Notes: a model not told the origin generated them from the sequence alone. Numbered from the stretch's first letter, positions 9,329 through 18,799 are shown. The stretch is 64,000 nucleotides of DNA from Desulfatirhabdium butyrativorans DSM 18734 (GCF_000429925.1 NZ_AUCU01000014.1:92007-156006); one strand, 5' to 3'. A program made the numbers and translations.

Positions 9329-12300
9329 ATGACCAAGCGACGTTTCATCCAGCCGAAAAATCGTGCGCGCATCAGCGGACAATCCGGAGATCCAAAATCG
9401 TATCACTACCTGTTGGATCATTACAACCAGGGGCGATACGAATCGGCCGCGTCGGGATTGGATGACTATATGAGGCGGTTTCCGGAAGACCCGGATGCCT
9501 GGAACCTGAAGGCGCTGCTGCACCGCGCAAATCTTCAATACGAGGCGGCGGCTCAGTGCCTGGAGCATGCGCTGCGGTTGAATCCGAAGAATGCCACCTA
9601 TTGGAACAACCTCGGTGCAATGTACAAGGATTTGGGCCAAACCGAAAAAGCCATCGGGGCTTTCGAGAAGACGATCGCCATCGATCCGCAATATGCCGAT
9701 GCGTATTACAACCTGGGGTATGCCTATCAAGGCCAGGGGCAGTATGATCTGGCCCGGCAGTGGTACAACAAGTGCCTCGCGATCCGGCCGGACTTTGAAA
9801 TGGCGCTCAGCAATTCGGCATCCTTATATAAAGAGCAGGGCATGATCGATGCGGCCATCGAAAGCTATGAGGAGCTGATTCGAAAAAATCCGCTCAATGG
9901 CTACCACTGGTCCAACCTGCTGCTGTGCATGAATTACAAGGAAGGGGTAACAGCGGAAGAGCTTTATGAAAGGCATATCGCGTATGGCCAGACATTCGAA
10001 AATGCCATTGCCGTTTTCCCCCAGCCAACAAACCAGAACCTGACGGCAAACCGGCGTCTTCGGGTGGGCTTCGTATCGGCCGATTTCCGGACCCATTCGG
10101 TTGCGTTCTTTCTGATGCCGTTTCTGGTCGAATACGACCGGAAACGATTTGAGGTATTCTGCTACAGCAATGTGCACCAGCCCGATGCAACCACTGAAAA
10201 GATGCGGGCGCTGGCGGATCACTGGCGAAACATCCGCCCCATGTCCGATGCGGATGCCGGTCAGAGCATCCGAAACGATGCCATCGATATTCTGGTCGAT
10301 CTGGCAGGCCATTCCGGATACAACCGCCTGACGGTGTTTGCTGCAAAACCGGCTCCGATTCAGGTGACCTGGCTGGGATATCCCAACACCACAGGGCTTC
10401 GTCGGGTGGACTATCGCCTCAGCGACAAGTGGACGGATCCGCCTGGCGAATCCGAGGCCTTGAATGCGGAGCGACTCTTTCGTTTGAACGGCGGGTTCTT
10501 GTGCTATCAACCGCCGACCGATGCACCGGATGTCGCCGACTTGCCGGCAGAGAAGAGCCGGACCATCACCTTCGGTTCCTTCAACAACCGGATCAAAATC
10601 ACCGAAATGACCATCCGGATATGGAGCCGGATTCTGCGCCGTATCCCGGACGCCCGCATCGTCCTCAAGTCCAGTTCGCGACTCGATGACACGGGCAAGG
10701 ACTCCCTGCTTTCTGCGCTGGAATCCGAAGGCATTGCAGCCGACCGGATCACCATCCTGGGGTATTTGCCCCTCCGGGAACATTTCGAGGCATACGGCTT
10801 CATCGATATCGCTCTCGATACCTTCCCCTACAACGGCACGACCACCACCTGCGAGGCGCTCTACATGGGGGTGCCGGTGCTGGCGCTGGAAGGGCGAACG
10901 CATGCCGGGAAGGTCTCTGCCGGAATTTTGGCACGGGTCGGTTTGACGGACTGGATTGCCAAAACGGAAGATGAATATGTGGCGTTGGCGGTTCAAAAAG
11001 CCCGGGATTTGGATGCCCTGGCCGTTCTTCGCCGGGAACTTCGCAAGCGGATGAACCGCTCGTCACTGATGGATCGGTATCTGTTTACGGCCGAGATGCA
11101 GGATGCCTTCCGATGGATGTGGCTGCGGTATTGCGAAGAGCAGGCGGCGGGCCGGATTCCGAAGCTGGTGGTGGTTGCCGCGATGGCTGCGGCGGATGCG
11201 CACCTGCTGACCCGGATCGTGGAAGCGCTGATCCTGGGTGCAAAGGATGGCACGGAAATTGTAAGGGTATCGGTAAACCATCCGGAGGATTGGGATCGGC
11301 AGGTTGCTCCGCTTCTGGCAAACGTCACCGGTGCATCCCGGTCGATCCTGGTGACATGCGAGCGGTGGGTGGTGCAAGCCCGGCATGCCCTCGAAGAACC
11401 CGGCGTTTTCGGGTTTTATGTGTATCACCGGATGCTGCCGGATGAAAGCCCGGCAAACGCTATAGGCGGCACGGCCGATTCGAAACCCCTTGCCGAAGCG
11501 ATTGATTCGCATTCGCAGTGGATGCGGTGCATCCCGGCGCTTGTGGCCTTTCGCCGGATCGACTGGCAAAACCGGGCGGATCATCTGGTATCCCTGATGG
11601 CCAACCGGATGGGTCTCGATGTGCCGGATGAACGAATCGCAATTCTTGCAGCGGATGCTGTATCGAAGGTGGCATGCGGCAATCAGAAAGGAATGGATGA
11701 GATGGCATTCGATCGATTCAACAAAGAAATTCATGCAGCAGAACCGACTGATTCCGTGACGATTCCCCTGAAGGCTTTTCGTCTGATACGGGAAAAGACG
11801 GATCGACCCGTTACAGGCGATAGTGCAGACAGGCTCATCGACGGGTATGAACATGGCGATGCCGAGGATATCGCTTTTGGTGAAAATTGGTGGATCAGTT
11901 TTCCCAGGGGAGAGGTTTCCAGTGAGATGGTGCATGCACGATGCTGCAAGGATGAACCCGAGCCGGAACAGGTGTTGCTGCAGCGGTGGATGACACCCGG
12001 GTGCAGCGGGCTGGACATCGGCGCTGGCTTTGGGCTGCACACCATGACTGCCGCGAATGCCGCAGGGCCAAAGGGCGCATTCTGGGCATTTGAACCCGAT
12101 CGGACACGCTGGGCCTATGTTGCACGCAGCATTGCAATGAGTTCCATGCACCATATCCGTTTGATCCGGGCAGCCTTAGGAAACGGTTGCCAAACGCCGG
12201 TGTTCGGGATGGGCGATCCGGTGCCGGTTTCCTGCATTCGCCTCGATGATGCCATGGCCCGTTACGACATGCCGGCCATCGACTGGGTCCGCATCGGGGA

Positions 12301-13186
12301 AGATACGGATGTCGAAGCCGTTCTCGATGGTGGAAACGAATTTTTTGCGTTGAATTCGCCGCTGTTGCAGATCGCTTTTCAGCGGGAAGGAGAACTTTCT
12401 CTGGAACTGGCTGAGCGGGTCCGGGAAATGGGGTATGCGACCTATCGCATCGTGCCGGGTCTTGATTGTCTTGCGCCATGCAGCTTGCTTGCCGGAATCG
12501 ACGCTTCCCAGCGATACCTGTTCTGCTGCAAATCCGATCGTGCGGCAAAGCTTGCCTCCATGGGCGTTCTGGTACGTCAGGAAATTGACACCGAGGCAAC
12601 GGGCCGAAGCCATCCATCGCTCTGGCTCGATTACGTCCGCAATTTCCCCTATACCCTGCGCCTGATTCATCTCTGGGAAGGGTATCTCACGAACCACCTG
12701 CAGGATCCGGGATGGCGGGTGCACCAGGAGGCCATGAGCTGTTATGCGCTTTCCTGCACCCGAGAGCTGCCGCTCGAAGATCGTTGGCAGGCTCTGGGGC
12801 GGGCACACCGTTTGCTTGTAGATGTTATCGCCAAGAAAGCGACGTTTTCCCGGCTGATGACCATGGCCCGGGTGGCATCCGAGATGGGCTATGACAGTCA
12901 GGCATCGGCAGCGCTTCACTACCTGGTGCGTTCCATGGAATCCGGCGAGAACGTATCCATTGACGAGCCTTTTTTGTTCCCCAACAAACGGCTCGATACC
13001 GTCGATCCGGGCGAGGGGATCGGCAATGTCGTTATGGTGGCGATACTGGAGGCGCTGGAGCGGACCCAGATGCGCATGGGGCATTTGATGGAGACGGAAA
13101 ATGCCGAGAGAATCGATTTGCTGCGTACACTGCCGTTTTATGATGAGCGGTTCGATGAGCGGCGGAGGCTGGTCGATAGGCAATAG
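9329..13186 (+). CDS. TPR-OGT glycosyltransferase fused to an FkbM-like methyltransferase domain
   Basis: A very large protein of about 1285 residues. Residues about 20-215 are TPR repeats (NPKNATYWNNLGAMYKDLGQ and similar). Residues about 245-600 match the GT41 O-GlcNAc-transferase catalytic region: RVGFVSADFRTHSVAFFL, ILVDLAGHSGYNRL, PAPIQVTWLGYPNTTGL, FGSFNNRIKI, LDTFPYNGTTTTCEAL and MGVPVLALEGRTHAGKV. Residues about 888-1080 look like a class I methyltransferase: SGLDIGAGFGLHTMTAAN, FEPD, then SCIRLDDA and an FkbM-like tail. The C-terminal 200 residues are unassigned. The start at 9329 has GAAAGGA upstream. Its place between fliW and flagellin suggests flagellin glycosylation, which is inference. 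Confidence 0.85.
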   Translation: MTKRRFIQPKNRARISGQSGDPKSYHYLLDHYNQGRYESAASGLDDYMRRFPEDPDAWNLKALLHRANLQYEAAAQCLEHALRLNPKNATYWNNLGAMYKDLGQTEKAIGAFEKTIAIDPQYADAYYNLGYAYQGQGQYDLARQWYNKCLAIRPDFEMALSNSASLYKEQGMIDAAIESYEELIRKNPLNGYHWSNLLLCMNYKEGVTAEELYERHIAYGQTFENAIAVFPQPTNQNLTANRRLRVGFVSADFRTHSVAFFLMPFLVEYDRKRFEVFCYSNVHQPDATTEKMRALADHWRNIRPMSDADAGQSIRNDAIDILVDLAGHSGYNRLTVFAAKPAPIQVTWLGYPNTTGLRRVDYRLSDKWTDPPGESEALNAERLFRLNGGFLCYQPPTDAPDVADLPAEKSRTITFGSFNNRIKITEMTIRIWSRILRRIPDARIVLKSSSRLDDTGKDSLLSALESEGIAADRITILGYLPLREHFEAYGFIDIALDTFPYNGTTTTCEALYMGVPVLALEGRTHAGKVSAGILARVGLTDWIAKTEDEYVALAVQKARDLDALAVLRRELRKRMNRSSLMDRYLFTAEMQDAFRWMWLRYCEEQAAGRIPKLVVVAAMAAADAHLLTRIVEALILGAKDGTEIVRVSVNHPEDWDRQVAPLLANVTGASRSILVTCERWVVQARHALEEPGVFGFYVYHRMLPDESPANAIGGTADSKPLAEAIDSHSQWMRCIPALVAFRRIDWQNRADHLVSLMANRMGLDVPDERIAILAADAVSKVACGNQKGMDEMAFDRFNKEIHAAEPTDSVTIPLKAFRLIREKTDRPVTGDSADRLIDGYEHGDAEDIAFGENWWISFPRGEVSSEMVHARCCKDEPEPEQVLLQRWMTPGCSGLDIGAGFGLHTMTAANAAGPKGAFWAFEPDRTRWAYVARSIAMSSMHHIRLIRAALGNGCQTPVFGMGDPVPVSCIRLDDAMARYDMPAIDWVRIGEDTDVEAVLDGGNEFFALNSPLLQIAFQREGELSLELAERVREMGYATYRIVPGLDCLAPCSLLAGIDASQRYLFCCKSDRAAKLASMGVLVRQEIDTEATGRSHPSLWLDYVRNFPYTLRLIHLWEGYLTNHLQDPGWRVHQEAMSCYALSCTRELPLEDRWQALGRAHRLLVDVIAKKATFSRLMTMARVASEMGYDSQASAALHYLVRSMESGENVSIDEPFLFPNKRLDTVDPGEGIGNVVMVAILEALERTQMRMGHLMETENAERIDLLRTLPFYDERFDERRRLVDRQ

Positions 13187-13257
13187 GCAATAGGCAATAG
13201 GCGATAGGCGATAGGCTATAGGCTGTGGGTAATAGGTGATGGGTGATGGGTAATAGC
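13174..13257. repeat. Heptamer tract (CAATAGG-type), 12 units, starting inside the preceding gene
   Basis: Twelve units in register: CGATAGG, CAATAGG x3, CGATAGG x2, CTATAGG, CTGTGGG, TAATAGG, TGATGGG x2, TAATAGC. The TAG stop codon of the giant glycosyltransferase gene (13184-13186) is formed by the second unit, so the repeat defines the last residues of that protein. Confidence 0.92.
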
Positions 13258-13298
13258 GGCGAGAGACAATCAGGGATGAAAATAGTCCAAAGAACTAC

Positions 13299-13347
13299 TG
13301 CCCACTGCCCACTGCCCACTGTCCACTGTCCACTGCCCACTGCCCAC
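13299..13347. repeat. Heptamer tract (TGCCCAC-type), 7 units
   Basis: TGCCCAC x3, TGTCCAC x2, TGCCCAC x2, followed by TGA. It lies 42 bp after the CAATAGG-type tract, between the two OGT genes. Confidence 0.92.
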
Positions 13348-13404
13348 TGAATACACGTGATCGGGAACGATTCCCAGCCTGCACCATCTGAATCTGCAGG
13401 AGCG

Positions 13405-15441
13405 ATGATCGGCATGAAGCTGAAACCCAAACCGAAAATCAAAGCGAAAAAAAATCAGCACGTCCAGGGCGGCCATGACATTCAGCGGTTGCTGCAGGAT
13501 GGGCTTTCGGCCCACCGGGAAGGCAGGCTGGAGGATGCGCTGCAGGCATACGGCCGGATTCTGGCCATCTCGCCCCGGAACCCCGATGCGCTGCACCTGA
13601 CCGGCATGGTGGCCTATTCCCGGAAACAATATGACATTGCCATTGCCTGGATCGAAAAGGCGATTGCATGCCAGCCCCGGGAGGCCATGTTCTATTACAA
13701 CCTGGGGGCATCGCTCAACGAAACCGGCCGGTTCCGGGAGGCGGTGGAGGCTTACCGAAAAGCCCTGTCTATTAGACCCGACTATGCCGAAGTGTATAGC
13801 AATCTCGGCAACACGTTGAAAAGTCTGGGCGATCCGGATGGCGCCATCGAATGCCTCCAGAAGGCCGTCAGCCTCAAGCCCGACTTCAGCGATGCCTATT
13901 GCAACCTGGGAATTGCCCTGGCCGATGTCAACCGGATCCGGGAAGCCGAACCCTGCTATCAGAAGGCGCTGGCACTCAACCCCCATTGCCTGCAGGCATG
14001 GCACAACTACGGAAACCTTTTCCGGGATACGGATCGGTTTTCCGATGCCATCGCGAGCTTTCAGAATGCCCTTGCGCTCAATCCCGACAAGCCGGAAAGC
14101 CTGAACAACCTGGGCCATGTCCTGCTGTTGCAGGGGGATGTGGGAGCCGGACTCCAATATATCCGGAAGGCCTGGGAGAACAAGCCCGATTACTGGGATG
14201 CCGGATCGAACTTGTTGCTCGGCTTGCATTACGCCGGGCCGATCGATCCCCAGATGGTGTTCCAGGCCCATCGGGTGTGGGGGCAGCGGGTGATGGAGCA
14301 TATCCGGCCTTTCGCGGATGTTCCTTCGCCAACCAGAGGTGACGGCAGAATTCGGGTGGGCTACATTTCACCGGATTTGCGAACCCATTCGGTTGCCTTT
14401 TTCATCGAACCGATCCTGGCCCATCATGACCGGAGCCGGTTTCATGTGACGGCATACTCGGATGCTGCCATCGAAGACGAAACGTCCAAACGGCTTGCCG
14501 GTTATGTGGATGAATGGCGCAATATTTCTCATCGATCCGACGAAGAAGTCTTCCGGCGGATTTGGGAAGACGGGATTGACATTCTGGTGGATCTGGCCGG
14601 GCATACGGCTCAGAACCGTCTGGTTCTGTTTGCCCATCGGCCGGCCCCCATTCAGGTGACGTATCTGGGATATCCCGATACGACCGGGCTTCCGACAATG
14701 GATTACCGAATCACAGACGACGAAGCCGACCCGCCCGGAATGACGGAAGTCATGCATACGGAAACGCTCGTGCGTCTGAAGACCGGTTTTTTGTGTTATC
14801 AGCCGAAATCCGATGCGCCGGAACCCGGCCCTCCGCCGTGCGTCGAAAAAGGCTATGTGACATTTGCCTCGTTCAACAACCTGGCCAAGATCAGCGATGC
14901 CATCCTCGATGCCTGGTGCCAGATTCTGAAGCAGGTGCCCGAAGGCCGCATGATCGTGAAGGCCAAACCACTGAGCGACGCGGGGGCGCGGCAATTTCTG
15001 ATGGCACGGTTCGAACGGCGGGGGATCGATCCGGATCGGATCACGCCGGTCGGCATGCTTCCCTACAAGGAACACATGGGCCTCTATGGGCAGGTGGACA
15101 TCGCCCTCGATACGTTCCCGTATCATGGGACGACAACGACCTGTGAAGCCTTGTGGATGGGCGTGCCAGTCATTACGGCAGCCGGCCGGACACATGTTTC
15201 CCGGGTAGGATGCAGTATTTTGCACCGGATCGGCCTGGATGGCTTGATTGGCGAATCACTGGATGACCTGATCGAAAAGGCGACGGAACTTGCATGGGAC
15301 AACAGGAGGCTTGTCCTGCTTCGACAAGGGATGCGGCATCGGATACGCGCCTCGACGCTGGTCGATGGCCGGTCGGTGACCGGCAGCCTCGAAGAGGCAT
15401 ATCGGATGATGGTAGAGCATACAACATCAGCAGTAAGTTGA
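13405..15441 (+). CDS. TPR-OGT (GT41-like) glycosyltransferase
   Basis: About 678 residues. A basic N-terminus is followed by some seven TPRs (residues about 20-290, for example PDYAEVYSNLGNTLKSLG and PDFSDAYCNLGIALAD). The GT41 catalytic region follows: RVGYISPDLRTHSVAFF, ILVDLAGHTAQNRL, PIQVTYLGYPDTTGL, TFASFNNLAKISD, LDTFPYHGTTTTCEALWM and VITAAGRTHVSRVG. It is a paralogue of the upstream protein but lacks the methyltransferase extension. ATG 13405 has GCAGGAG close by; a GTG at 13357 and an ATG at 13414 are alternatives. It lies 144 bp before flagellin 1, so flagellin is the likely acceptor (inference). Confidence 0.88.
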   Translation: MIGMKLKPKPKIKAKKNQHVQGGHDIQRLLQDGLSAHREGRLEDALQAYGRILAISPRNPDALHLTGMVAYSRKQYDIAIAWIEKAIACQPREAMFYYNLGASLNETGRFREAVEAYRKALSIRPDYAEVYSNLGNTLKSLGDPDGAIECLQKAVSLKPDFSDAYCNLGIALADVNRIREAEPCYQKALALNPHCLQAWHNYGNLFRDTDRFSDAIASFQNALALNPDKPESLNNLGHVLLLQGDVGAGLQYIRKAWENKPDYWDAGSNLLLGLHYAGPIDPQMVFQAHRVWGQRVMEHIRPFADVPSPTRGDGRIRVGYISPDLRTHSVAFFIEPILAHHDRSRFHVTAYSDAAIEDETSKRLAGYVDEWRNISHRSDEEVFRRIWEDGIDILVDLAGHTAQNRLVLFAHRPAPIQVTYLGYPDTTGLPTMDYRITDDEADPPGMTEVMHTETLVRLKTGFLCYQPKSDAPEPGPPPCVEKGYVTFASFNNLAKISDAILDAWCQILKQVPEGRMIVKAKPLSDAGARQFLMARFERRGIDPDRITPVGMLPYKEHMGLYGQVDIALDTFPYHGTTTTCEALWMGVPVITAAGRTHVSRVGCSILHRIGLDGLIGESLDDLIEKATELAWDNRRLVLLRQGMRHRIRASTLVDGRSVTGSLEEAYRMMVEHTTSAVS

Positions 15442-15515
15442 AATAGCAACATCTTGCCCGCATCGACGGAGAAGCGGGCGGGGGGCGAAAGAACGAATCG
15501 ATGAAGCGATGATCG

Positions 15516-15531
15516 AAGGATCATCATCCTT
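15516..15531 (+). promoter_or_regulatory. Possible CsrA-binding hairpin in flagellin 1 leader
   Basis: AAGGAT pairs with ATCCTT around a CATC loop. It carries an ANGGA motif 55 bp upstream of the AAGGAGGA ribosome site (15570-15577). Two GGA sites at such a distance are typical of CsrA-regulated leaders, and csrA-fliW is in the same locus. This is inferred from motifs only. Confidence 0.4.
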
Positions 15532-15585
15532 GTCGCAGCAAATAGACCGATCCTTGTATCGGCTTCCATGAAGGAGGAACAGACC

Positions 15586-17499
15586 ATGGCTTTAACCATT
15601 CGAACGAATTTACCGGCAGAAGTGGCCCAGAAAAACCTGAGCCGTTCCCAGAACGCTCTCAACAGAAGTCTGGAGAGGCTTTCTTCCGGGCTCAGAATCA
15701 ACAGCGCCAAAGACGATGCGGCGGGCATGGCCGTCTCGAACCGTTTCAGCGCCCAGATCCGCGGATTGAACCAGGCTGTCCGGAATGCAAACGACGGCAT
15801 TTCGATGTTGCAGACATCTGAAGGCGGAATGCAGGAAGTGACCAACCTGCTGCAGCGGATGCGGGAGCTTGCCGTTCAGGCATCCAACGACACCTATTCG
15901 CAGGCTGATCGTGCTTCGATGCAGGCAGAGCTGGATCAGCTCTATTCCGAAATCGACCGGATCGCCACATCCACCCAGTTCAACGGTGTGGGGCTGCTGG
16001 ATGGCTCCGGTGGCGCCAAGAGCTTCCAGATCGGATCGGATGCCGGGCAGAGCATTTCCGTGAAATTGCAAAGTGTTCGGACAAAGGATCTGCATTTGAA
16101 CGGCTATTCGGCGCTTGGCGAGCTGAACAGCGGGCGGTTGGGTAGCAGCTTAAGTGCAAGCGGCCTGACCATTAATGGTGTGGCGATAGACGGAAGTACA
16201 GCAACCGCCGACACGGCCTATACCGCAGCGACCAATATCAATGCCAAGACCGGCCAGACGGGGGTTACGGCAACTGCCTACAATACGCTTCGCGGATCGG
16301 GAGGCGTATCCGGTATCGTGAATGGATTAAAGATTAACGGTATGGATGTCGCTCCATCCGGGTCAATGGAAGAACTGGTAGCGAACATAAACCGGGATGT
16401 CGGGGGGGTTACTGCCGTTTTGAACAGCGATGGTTCGATCACGCTGAGCAATGATACCGGGAAAGATATTCTCATTGGTGGGACTGTAACGAATTCGGGC
16501 TTGACGGCCAATCGATACCGAGGTTATCTCTCCCTGAGTGATGCCCAGAAAAATCCGATCGCTGTAACGGCGACTACCGATGACAGCAATGGCGTGAAAG
16601 CGTTGCACCAGTGGGGCTTCAACATTTCGAACGGCCTGGATGCCTTGACAGGTGGAACGGTATCTTCAAACCTTCTGTCTGCCGGGGATCTGTATATCAA
16701 TGGCGTGGATGTCGGCGCCACGAAGAGCGCCAGCGCAGCGGACAAAGCGGCAGCCATTAACAGTGTGACGGATAAAACGGGGGTCAAGGCGTCGGCGATT
16801 ACCTATCAAGAGCTGACAGTCGATATGACCAAAATCGCAAGTATGACTGCTTCAAGTTTGACAATCAACGGAAGCCAGATTGATCTGAGCAGCGCAACAT
16901 CTTTGGAAGATGTCATTTCAGCGATTACCGATACCGTGAACGGTATCAATGCATCGGCTACGGAAGATGGCAAACTCGTTCTGCAATCGGCATCCGGCTA
17001 CACCATCAGCGTTTATGATCAATTGGGCTTTACTGGAGTTACACCAGGGGATACGACCGCTTATCTCGGGAAGATTACACTGAGCTCTGAGACCGGTACC
17101 GATATTGTAATCAGCGGATCGGCCGCAGATCCGACCACGGCGGCGAAAGCCGGTTTTGTGGAGCAGGGTGGCAGCAGCGAGGCGATCGGGTCCGGTTTGA
17201 GCCTCATGAGCTTGGCCAATGCCAACAATGCGATCAAGCGGATCGATGAGGCGATTGACCGGGTCTCATACAACCGGGCGCAGCTCGGTGCGGTGCAAAA
17301 CCGGCTGGAATCCACCATCAACAACCTGCAGAACGTGGCGGAAAACTTCATGTCGGCCAACGGTCGGATTACGGATGCCGATTTTGCGAAGGAAACGGCG
17401 GAAATGACGAAAAACCAAATCCTGTCTCAGGCGGGTGTCGCCATGCTCTCGCAGGCCAAACAAATCCCGCAGCAGGCCATTCAGCTCCTGCAGCAGTAA
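15586..17499 (+). CDS. fliC: Flagellin 1 (long form)
   Basis: A 637-residue filament subunit. The conserved N-terminal coiled coil (RLSSGLRINSAKDDAAGMAV) and C-terminal helix (ILSQAGVAMLSQAKQIPQQA) are intact. Between about residues 175 and 540 lies a long insert with several Flagellin_IN-like motifs (for example SGLTINGVAIDGS and LTINGSQIDLSSA), rich in Ser, Thr and Gly. This is longer than the common 270-500 residues. ATG 15586 follows AAGGAGGA; an ATG at 15568 would overlap that site. No clear sigma-28 promoter was found just upstream. The Ser/Thr-rich insert is a plausible glycosylation target. Confidence 0.95.
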   Translation: MALTIRTNLPAEVAQKNLSRSQNALNRSLERLSSGLRINSAKDDAAGMAVSNRFSAQIRGLNQAVRNANDGISMLQTSEGGMQEVTNLLQRMRELAVQASNDTYSQADRASMQAELDQLYSEIDRIATSTQFNGVGLLDGSGGAKSFQIGSDAGQSISVKLQSVRTKDLHLNGYSALGELNSGRLGSSLSASGLTINGVAIDGSTATADTAYTAATNINAKTGQTGVTATAYNTLRGSGGVSGIVNGLKINGMDVAPSGSMEELVANINRDVGGVTAVLNSDGSITLSNDTGKDILIGGTVTNSGLTANRYRGYLSLSDAQKNPIAVTATTDDSNGVKALHQWGFNISNGLDALTGGTVSSNLLSAGDLYINGVDVGATKSASAADKAAAINSVTDKTGVKASAITYQELTVDMTKIASMTASSLTINGSQIDLSSATSLEDVISAITDTVNGINASATEDGKLVLQSASGYTISVYDQLGFTGVTPGDTTAYLGKITLSSETGTDIVISGSAADPTTAAKAGFVEQGGSSEAIGSGLSLMSLANANNAIKRIDEAIDRVSYNRAQLGAVQNRLESTINNLQNVAENFMSANGRITDADFAKETAEMTKNQILSQAGVAMLSQAKQIPQQAIQLLQQ

Positions 17500-17645
17500 T
17501 TTGGACAAACCGACCGAGATCAATCCGTTATCGTGAAAATGTGGGCAGTCGGCATGGGCAGTGGGCTCAGGATCTCTGGCCTGTTTTCATCCTCTGGGGC
17601 GGCAACCCTCGCCATGAACATTTATCGTGGAAATTCACATGCCGT

Positions 17646-17673
17646 GTAGGGGCGACCGGCCGGTCGCCCCTAC
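17646..17673. repeat. Perfect 28-bp palindrome, GTAGGGGCGA type
   Basis: GTAGGGGCGACCGG is followed by its exact reverse complement. The outer GTAGGGGCGA/TCGCCCCTAC arms recur with a different centre at 41360-41381, which suggests a REP-like family with conserved arms and a variable middle. Confidence 0.9.
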
Positions 17674-17739
17674 GGTTCCAGAGATAAGCCTATGGTTTCA
17701 TCCAAAAGGAAGGCCGGATTTTCATCCGCGGGGCGGCGA

Positions 17740-17790
17740 CAGCCCGGGATTGCGGCTATCGCCTTGAAAAGCAGCCAATCCCGGGTTTGA
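17740..17790. repeat. 51-bp palindromic element, copy 1
   Basis: CCCGGGATTG and CAATCCCGGG are inverted ends about 27 bp apart. The whole 51-bp segment aligns without gaps, at about three quarters identity, to 18800-18850 on the other side of the Uma2 gene. Confidence 0.7.
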
Positions 17791-17839
17791 CCAGATTCCG
17801 CTTTTAACGTTTTGATATGAAAAACGGATTGCGTCTCAT

Positions 17840-17859
17840 CCCGGGTTTGAAAACCCGGG
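17840..17859. repeat. Perfect palindrome CCCGGGTTT-GA-AAACCCGGG
   Basis: Nine-base arms around a two-base centre. It could form a short hairpin but has no T-run, so it is not called as a terminator. Confidence 0.8.
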
Positions 17860-17940
17860 CTACGATCTTGTCTTCTTTGTTGACGACATTTCGCGAGATG
17901 AGCATCGATCCTGAAAATCGATTCAGGTTACAGATCGTTT

Positions 17941-17971
17941 TGCAGGGGCGGGTTCCAAACCCGCCCCTGCA
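17941..17971. repeat. Perfect inverted repeat, 14-bp arms, CCA loop
   Basis: TGCAGGGGCGGGTT (17941-17954) pairs fully with AACCCGCCCCTGCA (17958-17971). It resembles the GTAGGGGCGA-type palindromes and lies 31 bp before the convergent end of the Uma2 gene, where it may serve as a bidirectional terminator. Confidence 0.85.
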
Positions 17972-18002
17972 CATCAGGGGGTGGTGCTCCGTGTCATGAG
18001 CA

Positions 18003-18593
18003 CTATGATGGCAAATCCCTGAACACCTCCCGCAAATCGATCTTCAATTCTGGCAGAATTCCCACCGTAACGGCATCTTCACTGCAATACACATCCGGTT
18101 TTCCGTATTTCCCGTCAGCCAGCAGGCGATACACCAGAAGGATCTTGTCGAGCGGCTGCACGATCCAGTATTCCCGAACACCGAACTGTTCATACAATTG
18201 GCGTTTAATGATATGGTCTTTCGATGCAGTTGATGGGGAGACAATCTCGATTACCCAGTCCGGAGCGCCGATGCAGCCATGATCGTCGAGTTTGGCAGGA
18301 TCGCAGACAACCACGATATCGGGTTGGACGACATGGAAGGAAGCTTCGTCGGGTATGGGGTGTGGTTCGAGGCGAACATCGAAAGGAGCATCAAATACGT
18401 GGCATGACCTATCCTGCAGGAAAGAAAAAATATGATATTCCAGATTTCTTGAAATGGTTTGATGGGCGCGATTGGGTGCGGGAGACATGAGAACGGGCTC
18501 ACCGTCGATCAATTCGTAGCGTTCTTCGTCATGCCACTGCAGGTAATCCGCATAGCTGTATCTTTTTTCGTCGAACTTACGTACCGCTTTCAT
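18003..18593 (-). CDS. Uma2-family (DUF820) PD-(D/E)XK nuclease-fold protein
   Basis: A 196-residue protein. The Uma2 pattern is clear: YADYLQWHDEERYELIDGEP at the N-terminus, VQPDIVVVCDPAKL, GAPDWVIEIVSPSTASKD (the D-x(n)-E-x-S core) and YGVREYWIV-like sequence (FGVREYWIVQP). The family adopts a restriction-endonuclease fold, but its biological role is mostly unknown. It lies on the reverse strand between two co-directional flagellin genes and is flanked by palindromic repeats, which suggests later insertion. No partner gene is adjacent. Confidence 0.85.
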   Translation of the reverse strand: MKAVRKFDEKRYSYADYLQWHDEERYELIDGEPVLMSPAPNRAHQTISRNLEYHIFSFLQDRSCHVFDAPFDVRLEPHPIPDEASFHVVQPDIVVVCDPAKLDDHGCIGAPDWVIEIVSPSTASKDHIIKRQLYEQFGVREYWIVQPLDKILLVYRLLADGKYGKPDVYCSEDAVTVGILPELKIDLREVFRDLPS

Positions 18594-18799
18594 TGTAATT
18601 CCTTCCCAATTTGCATCGGCTTTCCATTACGGTAGAGGCTCCCATTCGGTTTCCCGAAACAATGGGGATATCCCGATACGAAATCATGTTCTTCTCCATT
18701 CATAAGTCGAAACCGGAACCTGCGTCAACCGTTTCGATCACAGTGGAAAGTGTCGTCGTTATCTGCAGTTAAGCTGGGAGTGGGTATGAGTTCATTTTG

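Larger units (their letters stand above)
17500..18002. repeat. 500-bp intergenic region with several palindromic repeats
   Basis: No gene is seen. It holds imperfect inverted heptamers (17541-17567, GTGGGCA type), two GATTTTCATCC-GGGGCGGC segments (about 17580 and 17706) that also occur inverted elsewhere, and four palindromes annotated separately. It separates flagellin 1 from the reverse-strand Uma2 gene. A simple terminator for flagellin 1 was not recognised. Confidence 0.7.
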
